The notes under the pieces: generated by a model
Database searches by the model: none
Told to the model about the DNA's origin: nothing
What the model saw: only the letters and a program-made list of their open reading frames with translations
Source of the DNA: Microbacterium sp. AG238
GTDB lineage: Bacteria > Actinomycetota > Actinomycetes > Actinomycetales > Microbacteriaceae
Assembly (NCBI RefSeq): GCF_003610405.1
Contig: NZ_RAQC01000001.1
Coordinates: forward strand, 372,001 to 436,000
DNA: 64,000 nt
Direction: 5' to 3'
Position numbers and translations under genes: made by a program
Shown: one piece after another, positions 44,953 through 54,681 of the stretch
Layout: each line of letters opens with the position of its first letter
Position numbering within the stretch: the stretch's first letter is position 1

Positions 44953-45969
44953 ATGAACGACACCCGACCCCGCGCCGTCGTCGCCGGCGCCTCCGGATTC
45001 ATCGGCGCAGCCGTCGTCGACGCGCTCACTGCCGACGGGTACACCGTCGACATGATCGGTCGCACCTCGGGCACGACGTGGGCCGACTCCACCGGTATCG
45101 ACCGCCTCGTGAACGGCGCGGATCTGCTGGTCAACCTCGCGGGCAAGTCGGTCGACTGCCGCTACACCGATGGCAACCGCGACGAGATCCTGCGATCGCG
45201 CGTGGCGACCACGCGGGCACTCTCCGAGGCCGTCGGACGCGCCGAGCGGCCTCCGCGACTGTGGGTGAACGCCTCCACGGCCACCATCTACCGCCACGCC
45301 GTCGACCGCCCGAACTCCGAGTCCGACGGAGAGCTGGGCACCGGCTTCTCCGTCGATGTCGCGCGAGCATGGGAAGCGGCGTTCTTCCACGGCGAGCTGC
45401 CCGCGACGCGCCGCGTCGCCCTGCGGATGGCCATCGTCCTCGGCCCGGGGCCGGCGACCGCGATGCTGCTGACGTTGGCACGCCTCGGCCTCGGCGGGCC
45501 GCAGATCGACGGCCCGATCATCCCGCATCGCCGCTACCGCGGAATCGGTGAGGATCCCACCGGCGGCCCGGCGCCGTGGCACCGGACCCGTGGACGCCAA
45601 CGCTTCAGCTGGGTGCACATCGATGACGTCGTAGGCGCCCTGCGCTGGGTCGACGCGCACGACGACATCACCGGGGTCCTGAACGTCGTGAGCCCGCACG
45701 TGTCGGACAACCGCACTCTCATGCGCCAGCTGCGGTCGATCGTGGGCATGCCGATCGGGATCCCCTCCTGGCGGTGGATGCTCGAACCCGCCATGTGGGT
45801 GCTGCGCACCGAGCCGGAACTCATCCTGAAGAGCCGCTGGGTGACGCCGGAACGGCTCTTGGATTCGGGATACCGGTTCCGCTACACCGAACTCGACGAA
45901 GCGCTCCGCGCAGCCGCCGGATCGATCAGGCGTCGACCCGAACGGCCGAGACGGTCCGGTCGATCGTGA
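44953..45969 (+). CDS. NAD-dependent epimerase/dehydratase-type SDR
   Basis: The 338-aa protein has the Rossmann start [18 protein letters not shown] (GxxGxxG), [16 protein letters not shown] and [11 protein letters not shown]. It belongs to the TIGR01777-like extended SDR group (also called epimerase-like, nucleoside-diphosphate sugar type). The canonical YxxxK is not obvious: the serine-tyrosine region reads TATIYRHA, so catalysis may differ. ATG 44953 is leaderless behind TACGAT. Its 3' end overlaps mnmA by 44 bp, tail to tail. Confidence 0.8.
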   Translation: MNDTRPRAVVAGASGFIGAAVVDALTADGYTVDMIGRTSGTTWADSTGIDRLVNGADLLVNLAGKSVDCRYTDGNRDEILRSRVATTRALSEAVGRAERPPRLWVNASTATIYRHAVDRPNSESDGELGTGFSVDVARAWEAAFFHGELPATRRVALRMAIVLGPGPATAMLLTLARLGLGGPQIDGPIIPHRRYRGIGEDPTGGPAPWHRTRGRQRFSWVHIDDVVGALRWVDAHDDITGVLNVVSPHVSDNRTLMRQLRSIVGMPIGIPSWRWMLEPAMWVLRTEPELILKSRWVTPERLLDSGYRFRYTELDEALRAAAGSIRRRPERPRRSGRS

Positions 45970-47023
45970 ACTGTCCGAGCACGCGGGTGCCGTCGTAGAT
46001 GACGGCCGTCTGACCCGGCGCCACACCGTCGAAGGGCGTCTCCGGCACCACGACGATCTCGCTCGCCGTGATCTCGGCCCGCGCCGGCACCGGCTCGGCA
46101 TGAGCGCGGATCTGCACTTCACACGACAAGGTCCGCTGGCTCGGTGCGCGACCGGCCCACGTGAAGCGGGCGCCCGCGATCTCGGCGGTCGCCAGCGCCT
46201 CCTTCGGACCCACCACGACACGGTTGTCGACCGGACGCACCTCGAGCACGAAGCGGGGCTTGCCGTCAGGCGCCGGCACTCCCAGCTGCAGGCCGCGGCG
46301 CTGACCCACGGTGAACGCATGGGCGCCTTCGTGACGCCCGATCACCGTGCCCGTGCGATCGACGATCTCCCCGACCTCGGCCCCGACCTTCTCGGCGAGC
46401 CACCCCCGGGTGTCGCCGTCGGGAATGAAGCAGATGTCGTGGCTGTCCGGCTTCTGCGCCACTGTCAGCCCGCGCTCCGCAGCCTCCGCACGCACCTGGG
46501 CCTTCGACGGCGTCGCACCGAGGGGGAAGTACGTGTGAGCGAGCTGATCGGCGGTGAGCACGCCGAGGACGTACGACTGGTCCTTCGCGGCATCCGACGC
46601 GCGGTGCAGCTCGCGCCCGTCGGGACCATCGACCAGCAGCGCATAGTGACCGGTGCACACAGCGTCGAAGCCGAGCTCGATCGCGCGCTCGAGCAGCGCC
46701 GCGAACTTGATCTTCTCGTTGCAGCGCATGCACGGATTCGGCGTGCGACCCGCGCGATACTCCGAGACGAAATCGTCGATGACATCGTCGCGGAAGCGCT
46801 CCGAGAAGTCCCAGACGTAGAACGGGATGCCGAGCAGATCAGCAGCACGGCGCGCATCCATCGCGTCTTCGATCGTGCAGCAGCCGCGACTTCCGGCGCG
46901 GAGAGTGCCGCCCGCGCGAGACAGGGCGAGATGCACGCCCACGACGTCGTGGCCGGCGTCGACGGCTCGGGCAGCGGCCACCGCCGAGTCGACGCCTCCA
47001 CTCATGGCAGCCAGTACTCGCAT
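45926..47023 (-). CDS. mnmA: tRNA-specific 2-thiouridylase MnmA
   Basis: Puts sulfur on U34 of tRNA-Lys, -Glu and -Gln using ATP. The 365-aa product has the PP-loop [13 protein letters not shown], the catalytic cysteine in [12 protein letters not shown], the second active cysteine in [11 protein letters not shown], and a beta-barrel C-terminus. It lies 9 nt after a cysteine desulfurase gene, which is its likely sulfur source. The TAGACT -10 at 47035-47030 lets it be transcribed alone too. ATG 47023 is leaderless. Confidence 0.96.
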   Translation of the reverse strand: MRVLAAMSGGVDSAVAAARAVDAGHDVVGVHLALSRAGGTLRAGSRGCCTIEDAMDARRAADLLGIPFYVWDFSERFRDDVIDDFVSEYRAGRTPNPCMRCNEKIKFAALLERAIELGFDAVCTGHYALLVDGPDGRELHRASDAAKDQSYVLGVLTADQLAHTYFPLGATPSKAQVRAEAAERGLTVAQKPDSHDICFIPDGDTRGWLAEKVGAEVGEIVDRTGTVIGRHEGAHAFTVGQRRGLQLGVPAPDGKPRFVLEVRPVDNRVVVGPKEALATAEIAGARFTWAGRAPSQRTLSCEVQIRAHAEPVPARAEITASEIVVVPETPFDGVAPGQTAVIYDGTRVLGQFTIDRTVSAVRVDA

Positions 47024-47029
47024 CTGTCC

Positions 47030-47035
47030 AGTCTA
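47030..47035 (-). promoter_or_regulatory. -10 of leaderless mnmA
   Basis: TAGACT on the minus strand lies 6 nt before ATG 47023. Its first three bases are the TAG stop codon of the desulfurase gene. Confidence 0.65.
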
Positions 47036-48220
47036 CGTACGGGCTGCGCGACCGGCGCGGGCGGCGACCGCACGTCGGTGCACCTCGGGAAGCGCCGCGA
47101 GGAAAGCGTCGACATCCGCGTCCGTACTGGTTCGCCCCAGCGTGAGACGCAGTACCGCACGTGCGTCGTCAGCGTCACGTCCCAACGCGAGAACCACGTG
47201 GGAGGGTTCCGTGACCCCGGCCTGACAGGCCGATCCGGTCGACACGGCGACTCCGACGGTGTCGAACAGGAAGAGGAGCGTCTCGCCGATCGTGCCCGGG
47301 AAGAGCACGTGCACGTTGCCCGGAAGACGATCGCCGAGGTCACCGAGGATCTCGGCGGAGGGTACGAGCGAACGGATGCCGTCGATGAGACGGTCGCGAA
47401 GCATCGTGAGCCTGCGCGTCTCACGTGTGCGGTCGGCTTCGGCGGCTCCCAGCGCCGCGGCGAACGCCGCGGCGCCGGCGACATCGGGCGTACCCGCTCT
47501 CAGCCCGCGCTGCTGACCGCCGCCGTGGGCCAGAGGCGTGAGCTGCGCGTGACGCGAGACGACGAGCGCGCCCGTGCCCACGGGGGCACCGACCTTGTGT
47601 CCGGACACCGACATCGCCACCAGCCCGCCAGGACCCGAGCCCGCGCCCCGCCAGGAGGCGAAGTCGAGGTGGACAGCGCCGAGGGCCGCGACCGCATCGA
47701 GATGCAGAGGGACCCCCGCGTCCCGCGCCGCAGCGGCGAGTGCCGCCGGGTCATTGCGCGTCCCGACCTCGTTGTTGGCGACGAGGGCGGTCGCGAGGAC
47801 GGCTCCGGGCAGTGCCGCCGCGAACCGCCGCGGATCGATCCGGCCGACGTCGTCGAGCCCGACGGACCGCACGGTAGCGCCCCAGCGGGCTGCGAGCCAT
47901 GCGACGGCGTCGATGGTCGCGTGATGCTCGCCGTCGGGCAGCACGATCGGGCCCGCCGGCACGCCCTCGCCCGCGAGCCAGAGACCCTTGACCGCCAGAT
48001 TGACGGCCTCCGTGCCGCCGGATGTGAGAACGACCTCGATCGGCTCGCAGCCGAGCGCCGCCGCGACCGCGTCGCGGGCATCCTCGAGGAGACGGCGCGC
48101 GGCCTGCCCGGCGCCGTGTACCGACGAAGCGTTGCCCAGCGTCTCGTGCGCCGCCAACCACGCGTCGCGCGCCTCGGGTCGGAGCGCGGTCGTCGCAGCG
48201 TGATCGAGATAGACGACCAT
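47033..48220 (-). CDS. Cysteine desulfurase (NifS/IscS-like)
   Basis: PLP enzyme that takes sulfur from cysteine. The 395-aa product starts VYLDHAATT; it has EHHATIDA, NNEVGTRN and HLDAVAALG (aspartate for PLP). The PLP lysine lies in SVSGHKVGAP and the catalytic cysteine in STGSACQAG. It belongs to the IscS/NifS group I type. Start ATG 48220 has GGGAGGTG. The gene is divergent from glgX, and its TACAGT -10 overlaps the glgX -10. With mnmA downstream it is a tRNA-thiolation unit. Confidence 0.93.
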   Translation of the reverse strand: MVVYLDHAATTALRPEARDAWLAAHETLGNASSVHGAGQAARRLLEDARDAVAAALGCEPIEVVLTSGGTEAVNLAVKGLWLAGEGVPAGPIVLPDGEHHATIDAVAWLAARWGATVRSVGLDDVGRIDPRRFAAALPGAVLATALVANNEVGTRNDPAALAAAARDAGVPLHLDAVAALGAVHLDFASWRGAGSGPGGLVAMSVSGHKVGAPVGTGALVVSRHAQLTPLAHGGGQQRGLRAGTPDVAGAAAFAAALGAAEADRTRETRRLTMLRDRLIDGIRSLVPSAEILGDLGDRLPGNVHVLFPGTIGETLLFLFDTVGVAVSTGSACQAGVTEPSHVVLALGRDADDARAVLRLTLGRTSTDADVDAFLAALPEVHRRAVAARAGRAART

Positions 48221-48251
48221 TGCACCTCCCCGAGCGTTCACCGTCGCTCAT

Positions 48252-48258
48252 TACTGTA
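48252..48258. promoter_or_regulatory. Overlapping -10 elements of glgX and the desulfurase gene
   Basis: TACTGT (48252-48257, plus) lies 7 nt before the glgX ATG. TACAGT (48258-48253, minus) serves the desulfurase with a leader of about 25 nt. The two share five base pairs. Confidence 0.55.
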
Positions 48259-48264
48259 GATCGC

Positions 48265-50334
48265 ATGCCCGACAGCATCAGCCCGGCCGGACTGCACGAT
48301 TCCCGATTCGCCGACCTCGGCGTCACCATCCGCGACGACGGCGGCACGATCCGCGTGTGGTCGGAGCGGGCGACGACGATCGATGTGGTGCTGTTCGACG
48401 ATCACGATCTCGATTGGGCGGTCGACGAGCGCCCGCTGTCGCCCGTCGGAGGCGGTATCTGGGAGGCGCACGTCGAGACACTGCGCCCCGGAGTGCGCTA
48501 TGCGCTGCGCGTGGACGGACCCCACGGTCCGGGAGACGTGTTCAACCCCGAGACGCTCCTGCTCGATCCGTACGGCCGAGGCGTCGTCTCGGGCGCCCCC
48601 GGCGATCATCGCTCGGTCGTGGTCGACCCGGCGTTCGACTGGGGCGGCATCCGCAAACCGCGGATTCCCCGCGATCGCACGGTCATCTACGAGGCGCACG
48701 TCAAAGGACTGACGAAACGGCATCCCGACATCCCGCCGGCGCTGCACGGCACGTACGCGGGCCTCGGTCACCCGGCCATGATCGATCACCTGCAGGCGCT
48801 CGGAGTCACGAGCGTCGAGCTGCTCCCCATCCACGCGTTCGAGAGCGAGCCCCGTCTGCTCGCGCTCGGACTGGCCAACTACTGGGGCTACAACACGCTC
48901 GGCTTCTTCGCTCCCCACGCGGCCTACGCCACGCAGGATGCCCGCCGCGGCGGGCCGACGGCCGTCCTGAAAGAGCTCAAGCGCACGGTGCGGGCACTGC
49001 ACGCGGCCGGTATCGAGGTCATCCTCGACGTGGTCTACAACCACACCGCCGAGCTGGAGCTCGGGGGCCCGCGCTCGAGCTTCCGGGGAATCGACAACCG
49101 CGCCTACTACCGCCAGCGAGACGATGGGGCGTACATCGATGTGACCGGATGCGGCAACGCCGTCGACACCTCGACCGATGCCGCCGCACGTCTGATCCTC
49201 GACTCGCTGCGGTACTGGAGCGAGGACGTGCAGATCGACGGGTTCCGCTTCGACCTCGCCGTCACGCTCGGTCGCGACGGCGAGCACGTGTTCGATCCGG
49301 AACACCCCTTGTTGCGCGCCGTCGCCGAAGACCCGGTGCTCCGCGACGACAAGATCATCGCCGAGCCCTGGGACATCGGACTCGGCGGGTGGCACACCGG
49401 TGGGTTCGGCGACGGGTGGCAGGAGTGGAACGACCGCTACCGCGACGGCATCCGCAACTTCTGGCTCAGTGACATCGACTATCTGCGGCGCGCCGGCACC
49501 TCGCCCGCCGGTGTCGGAGGCCTCGCCACCCACCTCGCCGGTTCCGCACCGCTCTTCGGCGCGGAACGAGGACCCCTCGCCGGCGTGAACTTCATCACCG
49601 CCCACGACGGCTTCACCCTGCGCGACCTCGTCTCGTACGACGTCAAGCACAACGACGCCAACGGTGAGCAGGGCCGCGACGGCGCCGACACGAACCGCTC
49701 GTTCAACCACGGCGCGGAGGGCGAGACCTCACTCGAGAACATCCTGACCGCGCGCCGCCGCACGATGCGCAACCTCGTTGGGACCCTCCTGCTCTCTGCC
49801 GGTGTGCCGATGCTGACGGCGGGAGACGAGATGGGGCGTACGCAGCTGGGCAACAACAACGCGTACTGCCACGACAGCGCCCTCACCTGGGTCGATTGGC
49901 AGCTGGCGGACTGGCAGGTCGACCTGCTCGCGCATGTGCGTACGCTCACGCGGCTGCGGGCGGAGAACCCGGCGTTGCGGCCGGTGCGCTACGCCGACCC
50001 CGAGGACGAGATTCCCGAAGCCTCCGTCATGCACTGGTTCGACGCCGAGGGCCAGCCCATGACGCAGAGCACCTGGACCGACCCCGAACAGCGCACGCTT
50101 CAGTACGTCGCGACCTCCACGCCGGCGCACGAACCGCACAACTGCATACTCCTGGTGATCCACGGCCGTGAAGCAGACTCAGAGGTCGTGCTGCCGTCGG
50201 TCGGGACGGCGACCTCGTTCGTCTCGCTGTGGTCCAGCGCCGACGAACACCCCCGCGCCCGCCACGAACGGTTCGCCCCGGGCGAGCGTCTCGCCCTCTC
50301 CGGGCCGACGTTGCATTTGCTCAGAGCCGAGTAA
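48265..50334 (+). CDS. glgX: Glycogen debranching enzyme GlgX
   Basis: Isoamylase-type hydrolase of alpha-1,6 branches in GH13. The 689-aa product has an N-terminal CBM48, VIYEAHVKGLTKRHPDIP (typical GlgX), VILDVVYNHTAE, GFRFDLAV with the nucleophile D330, and IAEPWDIG with the acid E367, followed by the FITAHDGFTLRDLV region. ATG 48265 is 7 nt behind TACTGT, so it is leaderless; the longer reading frame lies in the desulfurase gene. It opens the glgX-glgE-glgB cluster. Confidence 0.95.
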   Translation: MPDSISPAGLHDSRFADLGVTIRDDGGTIRVWSERATTIDVVLFDDHDLDWAVDERPLSPVGGGIWEAHVETLRPGVRYALRVDGPHGPGDVFNPETLLLDPYGRGVVSGAPGDHRSVVVDPAFDWGGIRKPRIPRDRTVIYEAHVKGLTKRHPDIPPALHGTYAGLGHPAMIDHLQALGVTSVELLPIHAFESEPRLLALGLANYWGYNTLGFFAPHAAYATQDARRGGPTAVLKELKRTVRALHAAGIEVILDVVYNHTAELELGGPRSSFRGIDNRAYYRQRDDGAYIDVTGCGNAVDTSTDAAARLILDSLRYWSEDVQIDGFRFDLAVTLGRDGEHVFDPEHPLLRAVAEDPVLRDDKIIAEPWDIGLGGWHTGGFGDGWQEWNDRYRDGIRNFWLSDIDYLRRAGTSPAGVGGLATHLAGSAPLFGAERGPLAGVNFITAHDGFTLRDLVSYDVKHNDANGEQGRDGADTNRSFNHGAEGETSLENILTARRRTMRNLVGTLLLSAGVPMLTAGDEMGRTQLGNNNAYCHDSALTWVDWQLADWQVDLLAHVRTLTRLRAENPALRPVRYADPEDEIPEASVMHWFDAEGQPMTQSTWTDPEQRTLQYVATSTPAHEPHNCILLVIHGREADSEVVLPSVGTATSFVSLWSSADEHPRARHERFAPGERLALSGPTLHLLRAE

Positions 50335-50369
50335 GGCGCAAGCCCGTTCTTCGATCTCGCCCACCGCGA

Positions 50370-50375
50370 TAGGTT
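50370..50375 (+). promoter_or_regulatory. -10 of leaderless glgE
   Basis: TAGGTT lies 6 nt before the glgE GTG, so glgE-glgB can be transcribed apart from glgX. Confidence 0.6.
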
Positions 50376-50381
50376 CGAGCC

Positions 50382-52466
50382 GTGGCATCAACGACGCGCA
50401 CGACCTCACCCGTCCCGTTCCGCAGCACCGGCGAGATCCCCGGCCGGCCCGCAGCACCCGTTCCCTCGATCGGCGACACCGTCACCGGACGCATTCCGCT
50501 CCAGCGACCCGCCCCCGCGGTCCCCGGCGATCGGTTCCGTCCGTCCGCCTTCGCAGGCGAGGCCGTGCCGTTCCGGGTCACGGCGTTCCGCGAGGGCCAC
50601 GACGCGATCGGCGTGCATCTGAGGCTCACCGCGCCGGATGGCCGCGAGTCACTGCACCGTCTGACGCCGCTCAACGACGGGTTCGACCGGTGGTCCGTCC
50701 TCATCGCCCCTTTGACCGAGGGCGTGTGGCGATTCCGGTTCGAAGCGTTCGGCGACGACTTCGCCACGTGGCAGCACGCCGCGGCGATCAAGATCGCGGC
50801 CGGCGTCGACGTCGACCTCATGCGCGAGGCGGGAGCCCAGCTGATGAGCCGCGCCGCCGCTGAGAAGTCACGTCCCGCCGCCGAGCGCAAGCTTCTCGAG
50901 AAAGCCGCGTCGAGGCTTCGGGATGCCGCGGCCGACGCCGTCGACGCGCTCACGGTGGTCCGCGACGCCGAGATCGCCCGCGTCTTCGCCGACCGTCCGC
51001 TGCAGTCGCTGGTGACGGTCGGCGACGAGCACGAGCTCCTCGTCGAGCGTGAGCGCGCGGGCGTCGGTGCCTGGTACGAGTTCTTCCCCCGGTCCGAGGG
51101 CGCCGAACGCCTCGCCGACGGCTCCGTCCGCAGCGGCAGCTTCGTCACTGCGCGGGACCGTCTGCCCGCGGTCGCTGCGATGGGGTTCGATGTGCTCTAC
51201 CTGCCGCCGATCCATCCGATCGGGCGCACCCACCGCAAGGGTCCCAACAACACGCTCACCGCGGGACCGAACGATCCCGGGTCCCCCTGGGCGATCGGCG
51301 GCCCGGAGGGCGGCCACGACACGGTGCACCCCGATCTCGGGACCCTCGATGACTTCCGCGGCTTCGTCGCCGCCGCCTCCGACGCCGGCCTCGAGGTCGC
51401 GCTCGACCTCGCGCTGCAGGCGTCGCCCGACCACCCGTGGGTCTCCGAGCACCCCGAGTGGTTCACCACTCTCCCCGACGGTTCCATCGCCTACGCCGAG
51501 AACCCCCCGAAGAAGTACCAGGACATCTACCCGATCAACTTCGACAACGACCCGGACGGCATCCGCGCCGAGGTCTTGCGCGTCGTCCGGCACTGGATCG
51601 CACAGGGCGTGCGCATCTTCCGCGTCGACAATCCGCACACCAAGCCCCTGCAGTTCTGGGAGTGGCTCATCGCGACCGTCGCCGACGAGACCCCCGGCGT
51701 CGTCTTCCTGGCCGAGGCGTTCACTCGCCCCGCGCCGATGCAGGGGCTGGCGATGGCCGGGTTCCAGCAGAGCTATTCGTACTTCACCTGGCGCAACACG
51801 AAGGAGGAGCTCGAGGAGTTCCTCACCTCCGTCGCCCACGACACGGCCGACTTCATGCGGCCGAACCTCTTCGTGAACACTCCCGACATCCTCACCGAGT
51901 ACCTGCAGTACGGGGGGCGTCCGGCCTACAAGATCCGCGCCGCTGTCGCGGCGACGGCGGGCGCCTCGTATGGCGTCTACGCGGGATACGAGCTCGTCGA
52001 GAACGTCGCCCGTCCCGGCTCGGAAGAGAACATCGACAACGAGAAGTACGAGTACAAGCTCCGCGATTGGGCAGGCGCCGAGGCGCGGGGCGAATCACTC
52101 GCTCCCTTCCTGACCCGGCTCAACGAGATCCGGCGTGCGCACCCCGCGCTCCGGCAGCTGCGCAACCTGTCGTTCCACTGGTCCGACGACGATGCGATCG
52201 TCGTCTTCTCGAAGCATCTGCCCGCCGCGCTGACCACTGATGGACGGGCCGACACCGTCCTGGTCGTCGTCAACGTCGATCCCCATTCGGCACGCGAGAC
52301 GACGGTCCACCTCGACACCTCCGTGTGGGGCGTGGCACCGGGCGACGAATACGAGGTCGAAGACCTGCTCAGCGGATCGGTCTGGACCTGGACCGACCAC
52401 AACTATGTGCGCCTCGATGCTTTCGTCGAGCCGGTGCACATCCTCCACGTGAAGGAACGCCGATGA
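50382..52466 (+). CDS. glgE: Alpha-1,4-glucan:maltose-1-phosphate maltosyltransferase
   Basis: Transfers maltose from maltose 1-phosphate to alpha-glucans. The 694-aa GH13_3 enzyme has an N-terminal beta domain, the RTHRKGPNN loop, nucleophile D416 (RVDNPHTKP) and acid E445 (FLAEAFTRP), spaced 29 apart as in S. coelicolor GlgE. The dimer insertion domain and C-terminal beta domain follow. GTG 50382 is behind TAGGTT at leaderless spacing. It overlaps glgB by 4 nt. No treS or maltokinase gene is present in the window. Confidence 0.95.
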   Translation: MASTTRTTSPVPFRSTGEIPGRPAAPVPSIGDTVTGRIPLQRPAPAVPGDRFRPSAFAGEAVPFRVTAFREGHDAIGVHLRLTAPDGRESLHRLTPLNDGFDRWSVLIAPLTEGVWRFRFEAFGDDFATWQHAAAIKIAAGVDVDLMREAGAQLMSRAAAEKSRPAAERKLLEKAASRLRDAAADAVDALTVVRDAEIARVFADRPLQSLVTVGDEHELLVERERAGVGAWYEFFPRSEGAERLADGSVRSGSFVTARDRLPAVAAMGFDVLYLPPIHPIGRTHRKGPNNTLTAGPNDPGSPWAIGGPEGGHDTVHPDLGTLDDFRGFVAAASDAGLEVALDLALQASPDHPWVSEHPEWFTTLPDGSIAYAENPPKKYQDIYPINFDNDPDGIRAEVLRVVRHWIAQGVRIFRVDNPHTKPLQFWEWLIATVADETPGVVFLAEAFTRPAPMQGLAMAGFQQSYSYFTWRNTKEELEEFLTSVAHDTADFMRPNLFVNTPDILTEYLQYGGRPAYKIRAAVAATAGASYGVYAGYELVENVARPGSEENIDNEKYEYKLRDWAGAEARGESLAPFLTRLNEIRRAHPALRQLRNLSFHWSDDDAIVVFSKHLPAALTTDGRADTVLVVVNVDPHSARETTVHLDTSVWGVAPGDEYEVEDLLSGSVWTWTDHNYVRLDAFVEPVHILHVKERR

Positions 52467-54619
52467 ACGCCCCCGCAGACCACGTTCTCGATTCGGTCGC
52501 CACCGGTTCGTACCACGCACCCCACGACGTGCTCGGTGTCCATCAGACGGCGGACGGCTGGCTGATCCGCGTTCGGCGACCGCTGGCCCGCACGGTGACC
52601 GCGGTGTTCGCGAAGCAGCCGGAGTCGTCGTTCCGCCACCTTCGCGGCGGGGTGTGGGAAGCGACGCTCGACGAACGCCCCGAGGCCTACCGCGTCGTCG
52701 CGACCTACGACGACGCGCCGGCCTGGGTGGCGGACGACCCCTACCGTCATCTGCCGACGATCGGCGAACTCGATCTGCATCTCATCCGTGAGGGTCGTCA
52801 CGAAGAGCTCTGGCGCGTCCTCGGCGCCCACGTCCGCATCCACAACGGCGTGCCGGGGGTCTCGTTCACCGTCTGGGCGCCCAACGCGCGAGCGGTTCGG
52901 GTCATCGGAGACTTCAACGGGTGGGACGGGCAGGGACACGCGCTGCGCTCGATGGGCGATTCCGGTGTCTGGGAGCTCTTCGTTCCGGGCCTGACGGCCG
53001 GCACCGTGTACAAGTTCCAGATCCTCACCGCGGACGGCGCCTGGATCGATAAGGCCGACCCCATGGCCCGCCAGTCGGAGGTTCCTCCCGCGACGGCGTC
53101 GATCGTCGCCGAGAGCATGTACGAGTGGGAGGATGCCGCGTGGCTCGAGCGTCGCGGCACCTCGACGCCCGTCTCGCAGCCGATGTCGGTGTACGAGGTG
53201 CACCTCGGCTCGTGGCGCGCTGGCCTCGGCTACCGCGATGCGGCCGACCAGCTCATCGACTATGTCCGAGAGCAGGGCTTCACGCATGTGGAGTTCCTGC
53301 CGCTGGCCGAGCATCCGTTCGGCGGGTCGTGGGGATACCAGGTGTCGGGGTACTACTCCCCCACGAGCCGTTTCGGCTCCCCCGACGACCTGCGCTACCT
53401 CATCGACCGGCTGCACCAGGCGGACATCGGGGTCATCATGGACTGGGTGCCCGGACACTTCCCGAAGGACGCGTTCGCGCTCGCCCGCTTCGACGGGCAG
53501 CCGCTCTACGAGCACCCGGATCCCCGCCGCGGCGAGCACCGCGACTGGGGAACGCTGATCTTCGACTACGGCCGCAACGAAGTGCGGAACTTCCTCGTCG
53601 CGAACGCGCTCTACTGGTTCGAGGAGTTCCACGTCGATGGCCTCCGGGTCGACGCCGTGGCTTCGATGCTCTACCTCGATTACTCGCGCGAGGAAGGACA
53701 GTGGGAGCCGAACATCCACGGCGGACGCGAGAACCTCGAAGCGATCTCGTTCCTCCAGGAAGTCAACGCGACCTCCTACAAGCGCTATCCGGGCATCGCG
53801 ATGATCGCCGAGGAGTCGACGAGCTTCCCCGGTGTGACCGCGCCCACCGAGCACGGCGGCCTCGGTTTCGGGTTCAAGTGGAACATGGGCTGGATGAACG
53901 ACTCCCTGCAGTACATCAAGCGCGACCCGATGTACCGCGGCCACCACGAGGGTGAGCTGTCGTTCTCGTTCGTCTACGCCTTCAGTGAGAACTTCGTCCT
54001 GCCCATCAGCCACGACGAGGTCGTGCACGGCAAAGGCAGCCTATTCACGCGCATGCCCGGCGATCACTGGCAGAAGCTGGCCAACATGCGCGCTTACCTC
54101 GCATACATGTGGGGCCACCCGGGCAAGCAGCTGCTCTTCATGGGCCAGGAGTTCGGCCAGATGTCGGAATGGTCCGAGTCGCGCGAGCTCGACTGGTGGA
54201 TGCTGGATCAGCCCGCTCACCGCGGACTCCACACGTTCGTCGCCGACATGAACCGCGCCTACCGGGAGCAGTCGGCCCTGTGGGCTCGCGATTCCGACGG
54301 CGCGGCCTTCTCCCGACTCGGCGCGCCGAACTGGAACCCGAACGTGATGGCGTTCACCCGTCGCGATCACCACGGCAACACGGTCGCGGTCATCTGCAAC
54401 TTCTCGGGTGTGCCGCTGCACGACTACACGCTGGAACTGCCCGCAGACGGTGCATGGCGGGAGGTCCTCAACAGCGATGCAGAGCAGTACGGCGGTTCCG
54501 GCGTCGGCAACTTCGGCGCCGTCCACGCGCGCGATGGCCGCGCGACCATGGTGATCCCGCCGCTGGGTGTGCTCTGGCTGCACCACGAACCCGGCGTGGC
54601 CGAAGACCCACGCGACTGA
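52463..54619 (+). CDS. glgB: 1,4-alpha-glucan branching enzyme GlgB
   Basis: Forms alpha-1,6 branches in glycogen. The 718-aa product has the N-terminal N1 domain, CBM48, and a GH13 catalytic domain with GLRVDAVASMLYLDY (nucleophile D397) and IAEESTSF (acid E450), then a C-terminal beta domain. The spacing of 53 fits E. coli GlgB. ATG 52463 overlaps the glgE stop (ATGA), so the two are coupled. A strong bidirectional terminator follows. Confidence 0.96.
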   Translation: MNAPADHVLDSVATGSYHAPHDVLGVHQTADGWLIRVRRPLARTVTAVFAKQPESSFRHLRGGVWEATLDERPEAYRVVATYDDAPAWVADDPYRHLPTIGELDLHLIREGRHEELWRVLGAHVRIHNGVPGVSFTVWAPNARAVRVIGDFNGWDGQGHALRSMGDSGVWELFVPGLTAGTVYKFQILTADGAWIDKADPMARQSEVPPATASIVAESMYEWEDAAWLERRGTSTPVSQPMSVYEVHLGSWRAGLGYRDAADQLIDYVREQGFTHVEFLPLAEHPFGGSWGYQVSGYYSPTSRFGSPDDLRYLIDRLHQADIGVIMDWVPGHFPKDAFALARFDGQPLYEHPDPRRGEHRDWGTLIFDYGRNEVRNFLVANALYWFEEFHVDGLRVDAVASMLYLDYSREEGQWEPNIHGGRENLEAISFLQEVNATSYKRYPGIAMIAEESTSFPGVTAPTEHGGLGFGFKWNMGWMNDSLQYIKRDPMYRGHHEGELSFSFVYAFSENFVLPISHDEVVHGKGSLFTRMPGDHWQKLANMRAYLAYMWGHPGKQLLFMGQEFGQMSEWSESRELDWWMLDQPAHRGLHTFVADMNRAYREQSALWARDSDGAAFSRLGAPNWNPNVMAFTRRDHHGNTVAVICNFSGVPLHDYTLELPADGAWREVLNSDAEQYGGSGVGNFGAVHARDGRATMVIPPLGVLWLHHEPGVAEDPRD

Positions 54620-54620
54620 G

Positions 54621-54676
54621 ACGAGACGGGGCCCGGGGCCACTCACCCACGGTGAGAGCCCCGGGCCCCGTCTCGT
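54621..54676. terminator. Bidirectional terminator between glgB and the thioredoxin gene
   Basis: A perfect 19-bp GC-rich stem (54621-54639 and 54658-54676) is capped by a further 6-bp stem (CTCACC/GGTGAG) with a CAC loop. It lies 2 nt past glgB and 5 nt past the converging gene. Confidence 0.85.
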
Positions 54677-54681
54677 TCGTG

